From Pseudorhodobacter sp. (GTDB lineage Bacteria; Pseudomonadota; Alphaproteobacteria; Rhodobacterales; Rhodobacteraceae), in the NCBI GenBank assembly GCA_024641255.1, contig JAHEDL010000088.1, positions 1 to 24,476 on the forward strand: 24,476 bases of DNA. Direction: 5' to 3'. The position numbers and the translations under genes are program-made. Below, piece after piece: positions 1 to 7,526 of this stretch. The number at the start of each line of letters is the position of its first letter. Position 1 is the stretch's first letter. The notes beneath the pieces were generated by a model. That model saw nothing but the letters and a program-made list of their open reading frames with translations, made no database searches and was not told the DNA's origin.

Positions 1-798
1 GCGCTGGGGCAATGTGTGGTGCTGCAAATCGGGTCGATTGATCTGTCGAACGCGGCGATGGCGCTGTTTTGCACGATTTTGTCGGCGTTGACGCTGGGGC
101 CGCTGGGCATCGCCTCGCCATTCTTGTGCGTGGCAGTGGTGACGCTGATCGGGGCGCTGAACGGTGCGTTGATGGTGTTTGCGCAAATTCCGTCTTTTGC
201 GCTGACGCTTGGCACCTTGGGCGTGTTGCAGGCGGCGACGCTGACGGTGACCGGATCGAACGTGGTCTATGTGATGGACAACATGGATGTGGTAGGCTGG
301 CTGTTTACGCTGCAATGGCTGACGCTGCCGGTGGCGTTTTGGCTGGCACTGTTGGCGGCGGTGCTGTTGTGGGGCGTTTTGCGCTTTACCGCGACGGGGC
401 AGGGATTGGCGGCGATTGGGTTTAATGAACGCGCGGCCACGCTTTCGGGGATCAATGTCAAAGCGTTGAAGGTGCTTGCCTTTGCGCTTTCGGGGTTCTT
501 TTCCGGCTTGGCGGGGCTGTGCGTGATTTCGATCAGCGGTGCGGCGTCTTCGATTGGGTTGGGCAGCGATTTGCTGGTGCCGTCGATTGCGGCGGCACTG
601 GCGGGCGGCACGGCGATTACCGGCGGGGTTTGCAACCCGATCAACGTGGTGTTTGGCGCGTTGTTTATCGCGCTGATCCCGGTAGGATCGGCGGCGGTGG
701 GGGTTAATCCGCAAGCGCAAAGCATCGTTTACGGCGTGGTGTTGATTGTTGCGGTGGCCACGACGATGAGCCGGTCGCGCAATGGGATCGTGAAATGA
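1..798 (+). CDS. Ribose-type ABC transporter permease, 5'-truncated by window edge
   Basis: Inner-membrane permease of a sugar-type ABC importer (BPD_transp_2, RbsC-like). The reading frame is open from base 1, so the gene starts upstream; 265 residues are visible against about 320-340 usual for the family. The visible start contains the typical 'GSIDLS' segment that follows the first periplasmic helix in RbsC-like proteins. Several hydrophobic helices follow, then the conserved Ala/Gly-rich 'AAALAGGTAITGG' segment near the end. It is a different protein from the permease at 5874-6848, so a second importer begins outside the window. BKACE follows 81 nt downstream on the same strand, probably in one transcript. 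Family assignment is secure; the substrate is unknown. Confidence 0.9.
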   Translation, partial: ALGQCVVLQIGSIDLSNAAMALFCTILSALTLGPLGIASPFLCVAVVTLIGALNGALMVFAQIPSFALTLGTLGVLQAATLTVTGSNVVYVMDNMDVVGWLFTLQWLTLPVAFWLALLAAVLLWGVLRFTATGQGLAAIGFNERAATLSGINVKALKVLAFALSGFFSGLAGLCVISISGAASSIGLGSDLLVPSIAAALAGGTAITGGVCNPINVVFGALFIALIPVGSAAVGVNPQAQSIVYGVVLIVAVATTMSRSRNGIVK

Positions 799-801
799 AC
801 C

Positions 802-854
802 TGCGCCAGAGCGGCGCATGAGGGAGGCTGCGAGCAGGGCTATGGCCTGCTTGC
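802..854 (+). other. Two intercistronic stem-loops between permease and BKACE genes
   Basis: Between the permease stop and the BKACE start lie two inverted repeats. The first is TGCGCC (802-807) with GGCGCA (813-818), a perfect 6-bp stem. The second is GCGAGCAGG (830-838) with CCTGCTTGC (846-854), a 9-bp stem with one G-U pair. Neither is followed by a T-run, so they look like mRNA processing or stability hairpins rather than terminators. A purine-rich ribosome site, GAGAGGAA, follows before ATG 880. Confidence 0.45.
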
Positions 855-879
855 ATGAGGACAAGAGAGGAAGACGTTA

Positions 880-1827
880 ATGAGCACTGCACTTGACAGA
901 TTTGCCGATGCCAAGCCGCATTGGGACGAACCGCTGATGATTGAATCGCACCAGAACGGCGTGCGGACCAAGCGGATGAACCCCAATACGCCGGTCAGCT
1001 ATGAAGAAGTGGTGGAAGACGCCATTCGCTGCTGGGATGCGGGGGCTACGGCGATCCATGTTCACAACACCAACTTTGATCTGTTGGGCAAGGCGGCGTT
1101 TGATGATTACATGATTGCCTGGGATCCGATCCTGAAGGCGCGGCCGGGGATGATCTGGTATCCGACCACCTGCAACAACAACCTTGTCGGGCCGAACGAA
1201 TGCGGGCTGGAGCATGTGGATTTTCTGAACAAGCACGCCAATGTGCAGGTGGCGGTGGTCGATACCGGCATTGATCAGTTTGTGATCGATGAAGACGCCG
1301 AAGGCTATTCGATGGGTCGGGCCTATGGCTGGGATCTGACGCAGGTGGCGCGGCAGGTGAAGTTTTGCCGCGAACGCGATATTGCGATGATCTGGGGGGT
1401 TTACGAACCCGGTCACCTGCGGGTGGCGCGGCACTATGTTGACCGGGGGATGTTCACCAAAGGGTCGAACTGGGATTTCTACTTTGTCGGCAAATACGGC
1501 CTGACATCGGAAAAGCCGATCGGCACCTGCGGCATGGAGCCTTCGCTGGAAAGCCTGTATTACTATCTGGATATGATCGAGCAGGCCAAGCACAAGCTGC
1601 CGTGGTTCATTTCGATCTGGGGCGAGGGCGACTATGACTATCGCCCGCTGATCCGGCGCACCATTGAATTGGGCGGCCATGTCAAAACCGGGTTGGAGCT
1701 GCACTATAGCCCAAACCGCAACCCGACCAACCTGGAGCTGCTGCAAGAAGTGCAGGAGATCGCCCGCGAGGTTGGCCGCCCGCTTGCCACGCATGACGAT
1801 GCGCGACGGATTTATAACATCACCTGA
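880..1827 (+). CDS. Beta-keto acid cleavage enzyme (BKACE, DUF849)
   Basis: BKACE enzymes (Kce family) are zinc-dependent TIM barrels that condense a beta-keto acid with acetyl-CoA, giving acetoacetate (or another keto product) and a new CoA thioester. The 315-residue protein has the metal-binding HVH motif (60-62) at the end of an early strand. It also has the family's late 'GGHVKTGLE' signature, whose Glu (about 273) corresponds to the third zinc ligand of Kce, and a C-terminal 'GRPLATHDDAR' segment. The first motif continues 'HVHNTNFDLLG' rather than the common 'HxHxRDxxTG', so this is a divergent subgroup and its keto acid cannot be named. ATG 880 is preceded by GAGAGGAA. It sits downstream of the truncated permease and is closed by the terminator at 1859-1886. 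Confidence 0.85.
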   Translation: MSTALDRFADAKPHWDEPLMIESHQNGVRTKRMNPNTPVSYEEVVEDAIRCWDAGATAIHVHNTNFDLLGKAAFDDYMIAWDPILKARPGMIWYPTTCNNNLVGPNECGLEHVDFLNKHANVQVAVVDTGIDQFVIDEDAEGYSMGRAYGWDLTQVARQVKFCRERDIAMIWGVYEPGHLRVARHYVDRGMFTKGSNWDFYFVGKYGLTSEKPIGTCGMEPSLESLYYYLDMIEQAKHKLPWFISIWGEGDYDYRPLIRRTIELGGHVKTGLELHYSPNRNPTNLELLQEVQEIAREVGRPLATHDDARRIYNIT

Positions 1828-1858
1828 TCTTAGCGCCGATCAGGTTTGATTGGTTTGA

Positions 1859-1886
1859 AAGCCCTCCGCAGTGCGGGGGGCTTTTG
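1859..1886 (+). terminator. Rho-independent terminator after BKACE
   Basis: An 11-bp stem pairs 1859-1869 (AAGCCCTCCGC) with 1873-1883 (GCGGGGGGCTT), with one T-G wobble and a 3-nt loop, and runs into a short T-rich tail (CTTTTG). It lies 32 nt after the BKACE stop and ends the first plus-strand transcript. Confidence 0.85.
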
Positions 1887-2126
1887 CTTTGAGATCGGGG
1901 GTGTTCAAATGATTGGCTGTAGGTCTGATTGTTCGGACTCATTGCGCTGAAAATGATTCGCGGGCTGATCGAAATCTAGGCGAATGGTCAGCAGTGCCTT
2001 CATATAAATATAATAAAAACATTGGATTGCGTTCGATCCTGTCTTTTCTAAATCTAATTGACATATGAAATGAACAAATGATAAAAACATGTAATAGATG
2101 TTCAGTCAGGACGAGGAGGGTTCACC
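1887..2126. other. AT-rich intergenic region with promoter elements, no gene
   Basis: This stretch is clearly richer in A+T than the coding DNA around it, especially 1995-2100. I see no credible coding frame; the one short minus-strand frame at 1905-2090 has no ribosome site and an unlikely composition. It holds the promoter of the hydrolase/ABC operon and two TGAACA/TGTTCA elements described separately. Confidence 0.6.
2058..2104 (+). promoter_or_regulatory. Probable sigma70 promoter with inverted TGAACA/TGTTCA element
   Basis: TTGACA (2058-2063) is a perfect -35 box. A reasonable -10, GATAAA (2080-2085), follows at 16-nt spacing. TGAACA (2071-2076) lies between the two boxes, and its reverse complement TGTTCA (2099-2104) lies just downstream, where a repressor would block transcription. 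The same hexamer occurs at three other promoter regions in this window next to genes for SorC-type regulators or their likely targets. The promoter reading is fairly good; the operator reading is inference. Confidence 0.5.
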
Positions 2127-3059
2127 TTGGCAGAGATCTTCGATCATACCGGCGCGCCGGTGAAACATGGCCGGGCCCGCGTGAACGGCATTCGGATGCA
2201 CTATGTCACTGCGGGTGAGGGCGAGCCGCTTTTGCTGCTGCATGGCACGCCGAAGACTCACTTTTACTGGTACAAACTGATCCCGCTGCTGACGCCGTAT
2301 TTCCGCGTCGTGGCCCCTGACCTGCGTGGCTTTGGCGATACCGACAAGCCGCCAGCCGAAGAGGGCTATGACTCGATCACCAATGCCAAGGACATGGCGG
2401 AACTGATGACAGCGTTGGGCCATGACAGCTTTCACCTGCACGGCGAAGACCGTGGGGCAGAGTTCGCCTATGCCTTGGCAGCCACCGAACGCGCGCGGGT
2501 CAAGACCCTGTCGTTTTCGGAAATGCTGCTGTCGGGTGAAGGCCTGGAAGAATGGTCGACCTTCACCCCGGAAAACGTCAGCGCGCAGTTCAATCTGCGG
2601 GGCGTTTGGGTGTGGCATATTCCGTTCTTCTGGATCCCGCATCTGCCCGAAATGCTGATCACCGGCCGCGAGCGTGAGTTCTGGGAATTCTGGATCAAGG
2701 CCGAAACCTGGAACCCGAATGCGATCACCAAGGAAGCGATTGACGAATGGATCGCACGCCTGTCGGCGCCGGGTGGTCTGCGCGGCTGCTTGGAAACCTA
2801 TCGTGCCGGGATGAAGAACGCCCGCATCAACCAAGAGCTGAAGCAAAGCAAGCTGTCCTTGCCGATCTTGACGATTGGCGCACCGGAGTTCTTTGGCGAG
2901 CTGGTGCGCGGCCAGATGGAAAAGGTTGCGGACGGCGTCGAGCGGTCGGAAGTGTTCCAGGAATGCGGGCATAGCCTCGCCCTGGAAGCGCCCGAGCGGC
3001 TTGCCAAGACCCTGCGCGAGTTCATGCTTGACCGGAGCAGCGCCGCGCAAGCGTCCTGA
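2127..3059 (+). CDS. Alpha/beta hydrolase, haloacetate dehalogenase/epoxide hydrolase type
   Basis: A 310-residue alpha/beta-hydrolase. The oxyanion segment 'LLLHGTPKT' (36-43) is followed by 'DLRGFGDTDKP' (65-74). The nucleophile elbow reads 'GEDRGA' (106-111), with Asp108 in place of the Ser of esterases, as in fluoroacetate dehalogenases and epoxide hydrolases. The catalytic His is His282 in 'GHSLALEAPE'. The usual 'GHDRGA' motif has Glu instead of His here. The start is a TTG, chosen because a strong GAGGAGGG lies 6 nt upstream and the frame opens directly after the promoter; the next ATG would remove conserved N-terminal sequence. It leads the operon for the second ABC importer, so it probably acts on that importer's substrate or a derivative. 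The actual reaction (C-halogen, epoxide, lactone or ester hydrolysis) cannot be read from the sequence. Confidence 0.85.
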   Translation: MAEIFDHTGAPVKHGRARVNGIRMHYVTAGEGEPLLLLHGTPKTHFYWYKLIPLLTPYFRVVAPDLRGFGDTDKPPAEEGYDSITNAKDMAELMTALGHDSFHLHGEDRGAEFAYALAATERARVKTLSFSEMLLSGEGLEEWSTFTPENVSAQFNLRGVWVWHIPFFWIPHLPEMLITGREREFWEFWIKAETWNPNAITKEAIDEWIARLSAPGGLRGCLETYRAGMKNARINQELKQSKLSLPILTIGAPEFFGELVRGQMEKVADGVERSEVFQECGHSLALEAPERLAKTLREFMLDRSSAAQAS

Positions 3060-3095
3060 TCCACCCCAGAAGTTCACTGCAAAACCAAACGACGG

Positions 3096-3122
3096 CAGGC
3101 CCTTAGGAAGAGGGAGGGCCTG
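3096..3122 (+). other. Intercistronic hairpin ahead of the binding-protein gene
   Basis: CAGGCCCT (3096-3103) and AGGGCCTG (3115-3122) form a perfect 8-bp stem with an 11-nt purine-rich loop. No T-run follows, so termination is unlikely. Placed between the hydrolase and the binding-protein gene, it could protect or process the mRNA so that the binding protein is made in larger amounts. Confidence 0.5.
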
Positions 3123-3150
3123 TCACATCCAAAAAACCGGAGGAAACACC

Positions 3151-4320
3151 ATGAAACATCTGTCTATCAAACGTGCGGCGCTGGCCTTGTCGGTCGCCTT
3201 TCTGCCCAACCTTGGCCTTGCCGATGTGGCTGCCGATATTGAACATCCGCTGTGGTACACCGCACCGTCGGCCAAAACGATGGAATTGGCCAAGAAAGAC
3301 GACCTGTCGAACACCGTTGTGTCGGACGGCCAGCGTGGCGAGCCCGGCTTTCCGGCCGCAAATCTGGCTTTGACCGATGAGCAGATCGCCAAAGTCAAAG
3401 CTGGCGAGTTCACCGTTGCGATTTCGATGGGCTGGTTGGGCGATGACTGGGCAAGCCAACAGCTGATTGGTTTGAAGGAATCGTTCGAAGCGATGGGCAT
3501 CAAGGTTGTGGCCGAAACCAACGCCAACTGGGATGACGCCAAGCAGATCGCTGACCTTGACGCGATTTCGGTTTTGAAGCCCGACCTGCTGGTTTCGATC
3601 CCGCTGAACGGCAAGACCACCGCAAGCGCCTATAAGAAAATTTCGGATGCTGGCACCAAAGTGGTGTTCATTGACCAAGCCGTTGAAGGTATGGACCCGG
3701 GCAAGGATTATGCGTCGATCATTTCTTCGGATAACCTGGCGCTTGGCATGTATCTGGCCGACGCTTTGGCCGAAGCCACCGGCGGCAAGGGTGACGTGGC
3801 CGCGATGTATTACGCCAACGACTTTTATGTGACCAACCTGCGCTATGAAGGCTTCATCGCCCGCGTCGAAGCAAAATACCCCGACATGCATGTTGTGGTG
3901 GCGGCTGGTCATAACGACCCGAACAAGGGTCAGGAAGTGGCGCAAGGTTTGCTCGCCCGTTACCCGACGCTTTCAGGCGTTTATGCCAGCTGGTCGATTC
4001 CGGCGATGGGGGCTGTGACGGCAGCTACGGTTGCGGGCCGCACCCCGGCTGACTTCAAGATCGTCAACGAAAACTTCGACCAGATCGTTGCGCTGAACAT
4101 GGCGCAGAACGGCTTCATCGCCGGGATTTCGTCGCAGCGCCCCTATGATCAGGGTGTGGCCGAGGCAAAAGTTGGCGCGCTCGCGCTGCTGGGTGAACAG
4201 ACCCCGCCCTACGTCGTGGTGCCGCCGTTGAAAGTGGTGCGCAGCAATCTGGCCGAGTCGTACAAGACCATCTACCGCGTCGATCTGCCGGCCGAGATGG
4301 CCGAAGCGCTGGCCAACTAA
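3151..4320 (+). CDS. Periplasmic sugar-type ABC substrate-binding protein
   Basis: A 389-residue type I periplasmic binding protein (Peripla_BP_4, RbsB-like) that captures the substrate for the importer encoded just downstream. A basic, hydrophobic signal peptide ends near residue 24 (after 'LGLA'). The first strand of the Rossmann-like core ('FTVAISMGW', about 87-95) comes late, leaving roughly 60 residues of mature N-terminal extension not found in RbsB (about 296 residues). Core motifs include 'LKPDLLVSIPLN', 'VVFIDQAVEGM' and the hinge-proximal 'ISSDNLALGMYLADAL'. ATG 3151 is preceded by CGGAGGAAA; a longer frame reaching upstream only overlaps the hydrolase gene and was rejected. The family is secure; the ligand is unknown. 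Confidence 0.92.
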   Translation: MKHLSIKRAALALSVAFLPNLGLADVAADIEHPLWYTAPSAKTMELAKKDDLSNTVVSDGQRGEPGFPAANLALTDEQIAKVKAGEFTVAISMGWLGDDWASQQLIGLKESFEAMGIKVVAETNANWDDAKQIADLDAISVLKPDLLVSIPLNGKTTASAYKKISDAGTKVVFIDQAVEGMDPGKDYASIISSDNLALGMYLADALAEATGGKGDVAAMYYANDFYVTNLRYEGFIARVEAKYPDMHVVVAAGHNDPNKGQEVAQGLLARYPTLSGVYASWSIPAMGAVTAATVAGRTPADFKIVNENFDQIVALNMAQNGFIAGISSQRPYDQGVAEAKVGALALLGEQTPPYVVVPPLKVVRSNLAESYKTIYRVDLPAEMAEALAN

Positions 4321-4393
4321 GGCAGCGATGCGGGCGCGGCACGCTCCCTGCCGCGCCCATTCTGCCACGTTATCCCACGAAACGAGACATGCC

Positions 4394-5923
4394 ATGACAC
4401 GCCCTACGATCCTTGAGATGACCGACATCCGCAAATCTTTCGGCAACATTGCGGTGCTGAAGCGTGTGGCGTTCAGCCTGCGCAAAGGGGAAGTGCACGC
4501 CTTGATGGGCGGGAACGGTGCAGGCAAGTCGACGCTGATGAAAATCCTGACCGGGGTTTACAGCCGCGACGGTGGCAGCGTTCTGATTGATGGGCAACCG
4601 GTTGAAGTGCATGACACCGCCGCCGCCGAACGTGCGGGTGTGGCGATGATCTTTCAGGAATTTTCTTTGGTGCCGACGTTGACCGTGGCACAGAATATTT
4701 TCTTGAAACGCGAGCCGCGTTTTGCCGGCACGCCTTTCATCAACGGCGCTGAAATGAAGCGTCAGGCCCGGCTGATCCTTGAGGAGTTGGGGGTGGATAT
4801 TGACCCCGATGCCCCGGTAAGCGGCCTGAGCGTGGGCTATATGCAGATTGTGGAAATCGCCAAAGCGCTGTCGAAAAAGGCGCGGATTTTGGTGATGGAT
4901 GAACCGACATCGTCGCTGTCCGAAGCCGAGACGGAAGCGTTGTTCGAACTGGTCAACCGGTTGAAGGCCAGCGGGATTTCGATTGTCTATATCTCGCACC
5001 GGATGGCGGAAATTCTGAAGCTGTGCGACCGCGTGACGGTGATGCGCGATGGCGAAACCGTGATGACGGCGGATTGCGCCGACCTTTCGGTGGCGCAGAT
5101 TGTTGAAGCCATGTTGGGCGCGGGCAATGCCACGTCGTTCGAATGGAAAGACCGGCAGGTTCCGGCCACGGCAAAGCCGGTGGTGCAGGTGCGCAATCTG
5201 CGGTTGGACAAGCGGATTGACGATGTCAGCTTTGACATCAAGGCGGGTGAGATTGTCGGGCTGGCCGGGCTGATGGGCTCTGGCCGCACCGAGATTGCCG
5301 AGACGATCTTTGGGCGCCGCCGCGCGGTTTCGGGCGAGGTGCTGTTTGATGGCGTGCCGGTGGCAAATCAGGCAGACGCGATTGCGCGGGGTATCGCGCT
5401 GGTGCCGGAAGACCGGCGCAAGTTTGGCTTGGTGCTGGACCATTCAGTGCGCGACAACATCATCTTGCCGAACCTTGAACGATTCACCCGGCACCTGTTT
5501 GTGCAGGATGCGGTGGCGTTGCAGACGGTGCGCGACACCATCCGGGATCTGGCGATCAAGACCGACGGGCCGGACAAGCTGTCGCGGCTGTTGTCGGGCG
5601 GCAACCAACAGAAGATCGTCATCGGCAAATGGCTGGCGCGCGACCCGCGGCTGCTGATTTTGGACGAACCGACGATTGGCGTCGATATCGGCGCGAAATC
5701 CGAAATCGTCGAGACCGTGCGCGCCATGGCCGATCGTGGCATGGCGGTTCTGGTGATCTCGTCGGAACTTGAAGAACTTATGGCGATCAGTGACCGCATC
5801 CTTGTGCTGCATGGCGGGCGGATCGCGCAAGACATGAACCGTCGCGACGTGGCGACAGAAGAGGAGCTTCACCATGCAATCCAAGGCCACAGCCGCCCCC
5901 AGGCCGCCCTCGGCGCTGCCTAA
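4394..5923 (+). CDS. Sugar ABC transporter ATP-binding protein (tandem ATPase, RbsA-like)
   Basis: A 509-residue double ATPase that powers the importer. Domain 1 has Walker A 'GGNGAGKST' (39-47; most homologues read GENGAGKST), signature 'LSVGYMQ' (145-151) and Walker B 'ILVMDEPTSS' (165-174). Domain 2 has the degenerate P-loop normal for this family ('GLAGLMGSGRTE'), an intact signature 'LSGGNQQK' and Walker B 'LLILDEPTIGVD'. ATG 4394 ('MTRPTILEM') is preferred over an in-frame upstream start at 4328, because the extra N-terminal residues look non-coding and precede no family sequence. Its 3' end overlaps the permease gene by 50 nt, which implies tight co-expression. Confidence 0.93.
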   Translation: MTRPTILEMTDIRKSFGNIAVLKRVAFSLRKGEVHALMGGNGAGKSTLMKILTGVYSRDGGSVLIDGQPVEVHDTAAAERAGVAMIFQEFSLVPTLTVAQNIFLKREPRFAGTPFINGAEMKRQARLILEELGVDIDPDAPVSGLSVGYMQIVEIAKALSKKARILVMDEPTSSLSEAETEALFELVNRLKASGISIVYISHRMAEILKLCDRVTVMRDGETVMTADCADLSVAQIVEAMLGAGNATSFEWKDRQVPATAKPVVQVRNLRLDKRIDDVSFDIKAGEIVGLAGLMGSGRTEIAETIFGRRRAVSGEVLFDGVPVANQADAIARGIALVPEDRRKFGLVLDHSVRDNIILPNLERFTRHLFVQDAVALQTVRDTIRDLAIKTDGPDKLSRLLSGGNQQKIVIGKWLARDPRLLILDEPTIGVDIGAKSEIVETVRAMADRGMAVLVISSELEELMAISDRILVLHGGRIAQDMNRRDVATEEELHHAIQGHSRPQAALGAA

Positions 5924-6848
5924 GGTGCAATTACAGAACTACGTCGTCTATATTTTCTTCGCCGTCGTTCTGTTGTTCTTCAGTGTGACCATCGGCGACA
6001 AGGGGTTCTTGTCGGTGATGAACCTGTTCAACATCGCCCGCACCACGGCGATGATCACGGTGATCGCGGTGGCGATGACCTTTGTGATATCGGCCGGAGA
6101 GCTGGATCTTTCGGTTGGCTCAACAGCGGCCTTGGCGGCGCTGACCTGCGGTTTGGTGATGCAGGCGGGGTTTGGTTGGCCGGTGGCGGTTCTGGCCGCG
6201 TTGGTTGCCGGGTTGGCGGTTGGCTGCCTGAACGGGTTCTTCGTCACGCTGATCGGCATTCCGTCTTTCCTTGTGACGCTGGGGATGATGCAGTTCATTC
6301 GCGGTCTGGACATGCGGGTGACTTATACCAACCCTGTGTCGATTTCGAACCAAAGCTTCAACAGCCTGTTCGGGTCGGGCAATCTGTTTGGCGTGCCGTC
6401 GCTGCTGATCTGGTCTTTGGTGATCGCGGTGCTGGGGCATGTGGTGTTGAAATACACCGGATTTGGCCGCGAGATTCTGGCGACCGGTGGCAACCGGATG
6501 GCAGCTGAATATTCCGGCGTGAAGACGCGGCGGGTGAAGTTTGCGGCCTTCTTGCTGTCGGGTGCGGCGGCGGCGCTGGCGGGGATGCTGTATTCTGGCA
6601 TGATGCAGACCGCGCGCTTCAACTTTGGCGAAGGCGCCGAGCTGATGGCGATTGCGGCGGTTATTCTGGGCGGCACCAGCCTGTTTGGCGGGCGTGGCAC
6701 CATTCTTGGCACCTTTGCCGGGTCTTTGCTGATTGGCACGATCAACAATGGTTTGATCATCATGGGGCTGGATGTCAGCGAACAGATGATGGTGTCGGGC
6801 GGGATCATTATTCTGGCCGTGGCCTTCGGCAAGAAACCCACCGCGTAA
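5874..6848 (+). CDS. Ribose-type ABC transporter permease
   Basis: A 324-residue inner-membrane permease (BPD_transp_2, RbsC-like) of about eight to ten hydrophobic helices, full length for the family. Diagnostic segments are 'SAGELDLSVGSTAAL' after the early helices, 'GIPSFLVTLGMM' in the middle, and 'LGGTSLFGGRG' near the C-terminus. The start ATG 5874 lies inside the end of the ATPase gene, with GAGGAG 7 nt upstream. With the binding protein and ATPase it completes one importer, and the operon ends at the terminator 20 nt downstream. Confidence 0.93.
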   Translation: MQSKATAAPRPPSALPKVQLQNYVVYIFFAVVLLFFSVTIGDKGFLSVMNLFNIARTTAMITVIAVAMTFVISAGELDLSVGSTAALAALTCGLVMQAGFGWPVAVLAALVAGLAVGCLNGFFVTLIGIPSFLVTLGMMQFIRGLDMRVTYTNPVSISNQSFNSLFGSGNLFGVPSLLIWSLVIAVLGHVVLKYTGFGREILATGGNRMAAEYSGVKTRRVKFAAFLLSGAAAALAGMLYSGMMQTARFNFGEGAELMAIAAVILGGTSLFGGRGTILGTFAGSLLIGTINNGLIIMGLDVSEQMMVSGGIIILAVAFGKKPTA

Positions 6849-6867
6849 AGCTGGCAGGCTAAAACAG

Positions 6868-6899
6868 AAAGGCCGGAAGGAGTTTCCTTCCGGCCTTTT
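6868..6899. terminator. Strong bidirectional rho-independent terminator
   Basis: A perfect 14-bp stem pairs 6868-6881 with 6885-6898 around a 3-nt loop, with A-runs on one side and T-runs on the other. It can therefore act in both directions. It separates the plus-strand ABC operon from the minus-strand gene ending at 6921. Confidence 0.93.
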
Positions 6900-6920
6900 G
6901 CGTTTCAGTACTTTCAAACG

Positions 6921-7526
6921 TCAGGCGCTGAGGCGTTCGGCGTTTTTCTTGGCGATCAGCGCGCGATCCAACCGCAGGCGGAAACTGTCGGGGATCTGCC
7001 ATTCCGGTTCCAGCCCGACGAAAACGTCGAAAAAGCCGATGGCGGTATTGGCGTCTTCGGTGACATTTTCGCGGAACGACCACCAGTGCCGAATGTCGAA
7101 AAACTTGGGTGTGGTTGTGGTGCTGGCATCGAATTCCTGTTCGACCACGGCGGCGTGCATGTTCAGGCAAAACACCGTGCAGGCAAAGCCTTCGGGCCAG
7201 TAGTATTCGGCGCGCGACAGATCGGCATCAAGCGGCAGCGGGCCCGCGGTGATTGGCAGATCGCGCAACAGGTCGCGCAGCATCAGCCCCGAGGCGAAAT
7301 CGAAATAGGCGCGGCGCTGCGTGCGGTCGCCGGGTTTTTGCGCTTCGACGTGGCGCAGCCATTGCACGAAAGCTGCGGCAAGTTTGCGATCATCCAACGT
7401 AAAGCGAACGCCGGTTTCTGCGGTCACTTCGGCAAGCTGTTGGGCAAAGGCGGTGCGAAACCAGCGCAGACGGCGAATGGCGACGCGCAGTGGTTCGGTT
7501 GTTTGGGGGAAGTGATGGTCAGACAT
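6921..7526 (-). CDS. Hypothetical protein, 201 aa
   Basis: I do not recognise this protein. It is 201 residues, soluble in appearance, rich in Trp, Phe and Arg, with no signal peptide or membrane helix. Conspicuous stretches are 'RRLRWFRTAF' near the N-terminus, 'WPEGFACTVFCLNMHAAV' in the middle and 'FFDIRHWWSFREN' later. The chosen start, ATG 7526, overlaps the stop of the upstream gene by 8 nt, which implies translational coupling to it; a longer in-frame extension would run deep into that gene. It is the last gene of the minus-strand group that begins at 13001, or of a separate two-gene unit. No function can be assigned. Confidence 0.7.
   Translation of the reverse strand: MSDHHFPQTTEPLRVAIRRLRWFRTAFAQQLAEVTAETGVRFTLDDRKLAAAFVQWLRHVEAQKPGDRTQRRAYFDFASGLMLRDLLRDLPITAGPLPLDADLSRAEYYWPEGFACTVFCLNMHAAVVEQEFDASTTTTPKFFDIRHWWSFRENVTEDANTAIGFFDVFVGLEPEWQIPDSFRLRLDRALIAKKNAERLSA

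Noticed and set aside
877..1794. Long open frame antisense to the BKACE gene
   Set aside because: It mirrors the codon structure of a well-supported gene, has a His/Arg/Pro/Gln-rich unnatural composition, and shows no ribosome site or family motif.
1905..2090. Short minus-strand frame in the AT-rich gap
   Set aside because: There is no ribosome site, the composition is that of intergenic DNA, and it lies over the promoter of the next operon.
2106..3077. Long minus-strand frame opposite the alpha/beta hydrolase
   Set aside because: It is a shadow of the GC-rich plus-strand gene; the product has no recognisable fold or motif.
2875..3150. N-terminal extension of the binding protein to 2875
   Set aside because: This in-frame extension overlaps the hydrolase gene and would bury the signal peptide; ATG 3151 has a good ribosome site.
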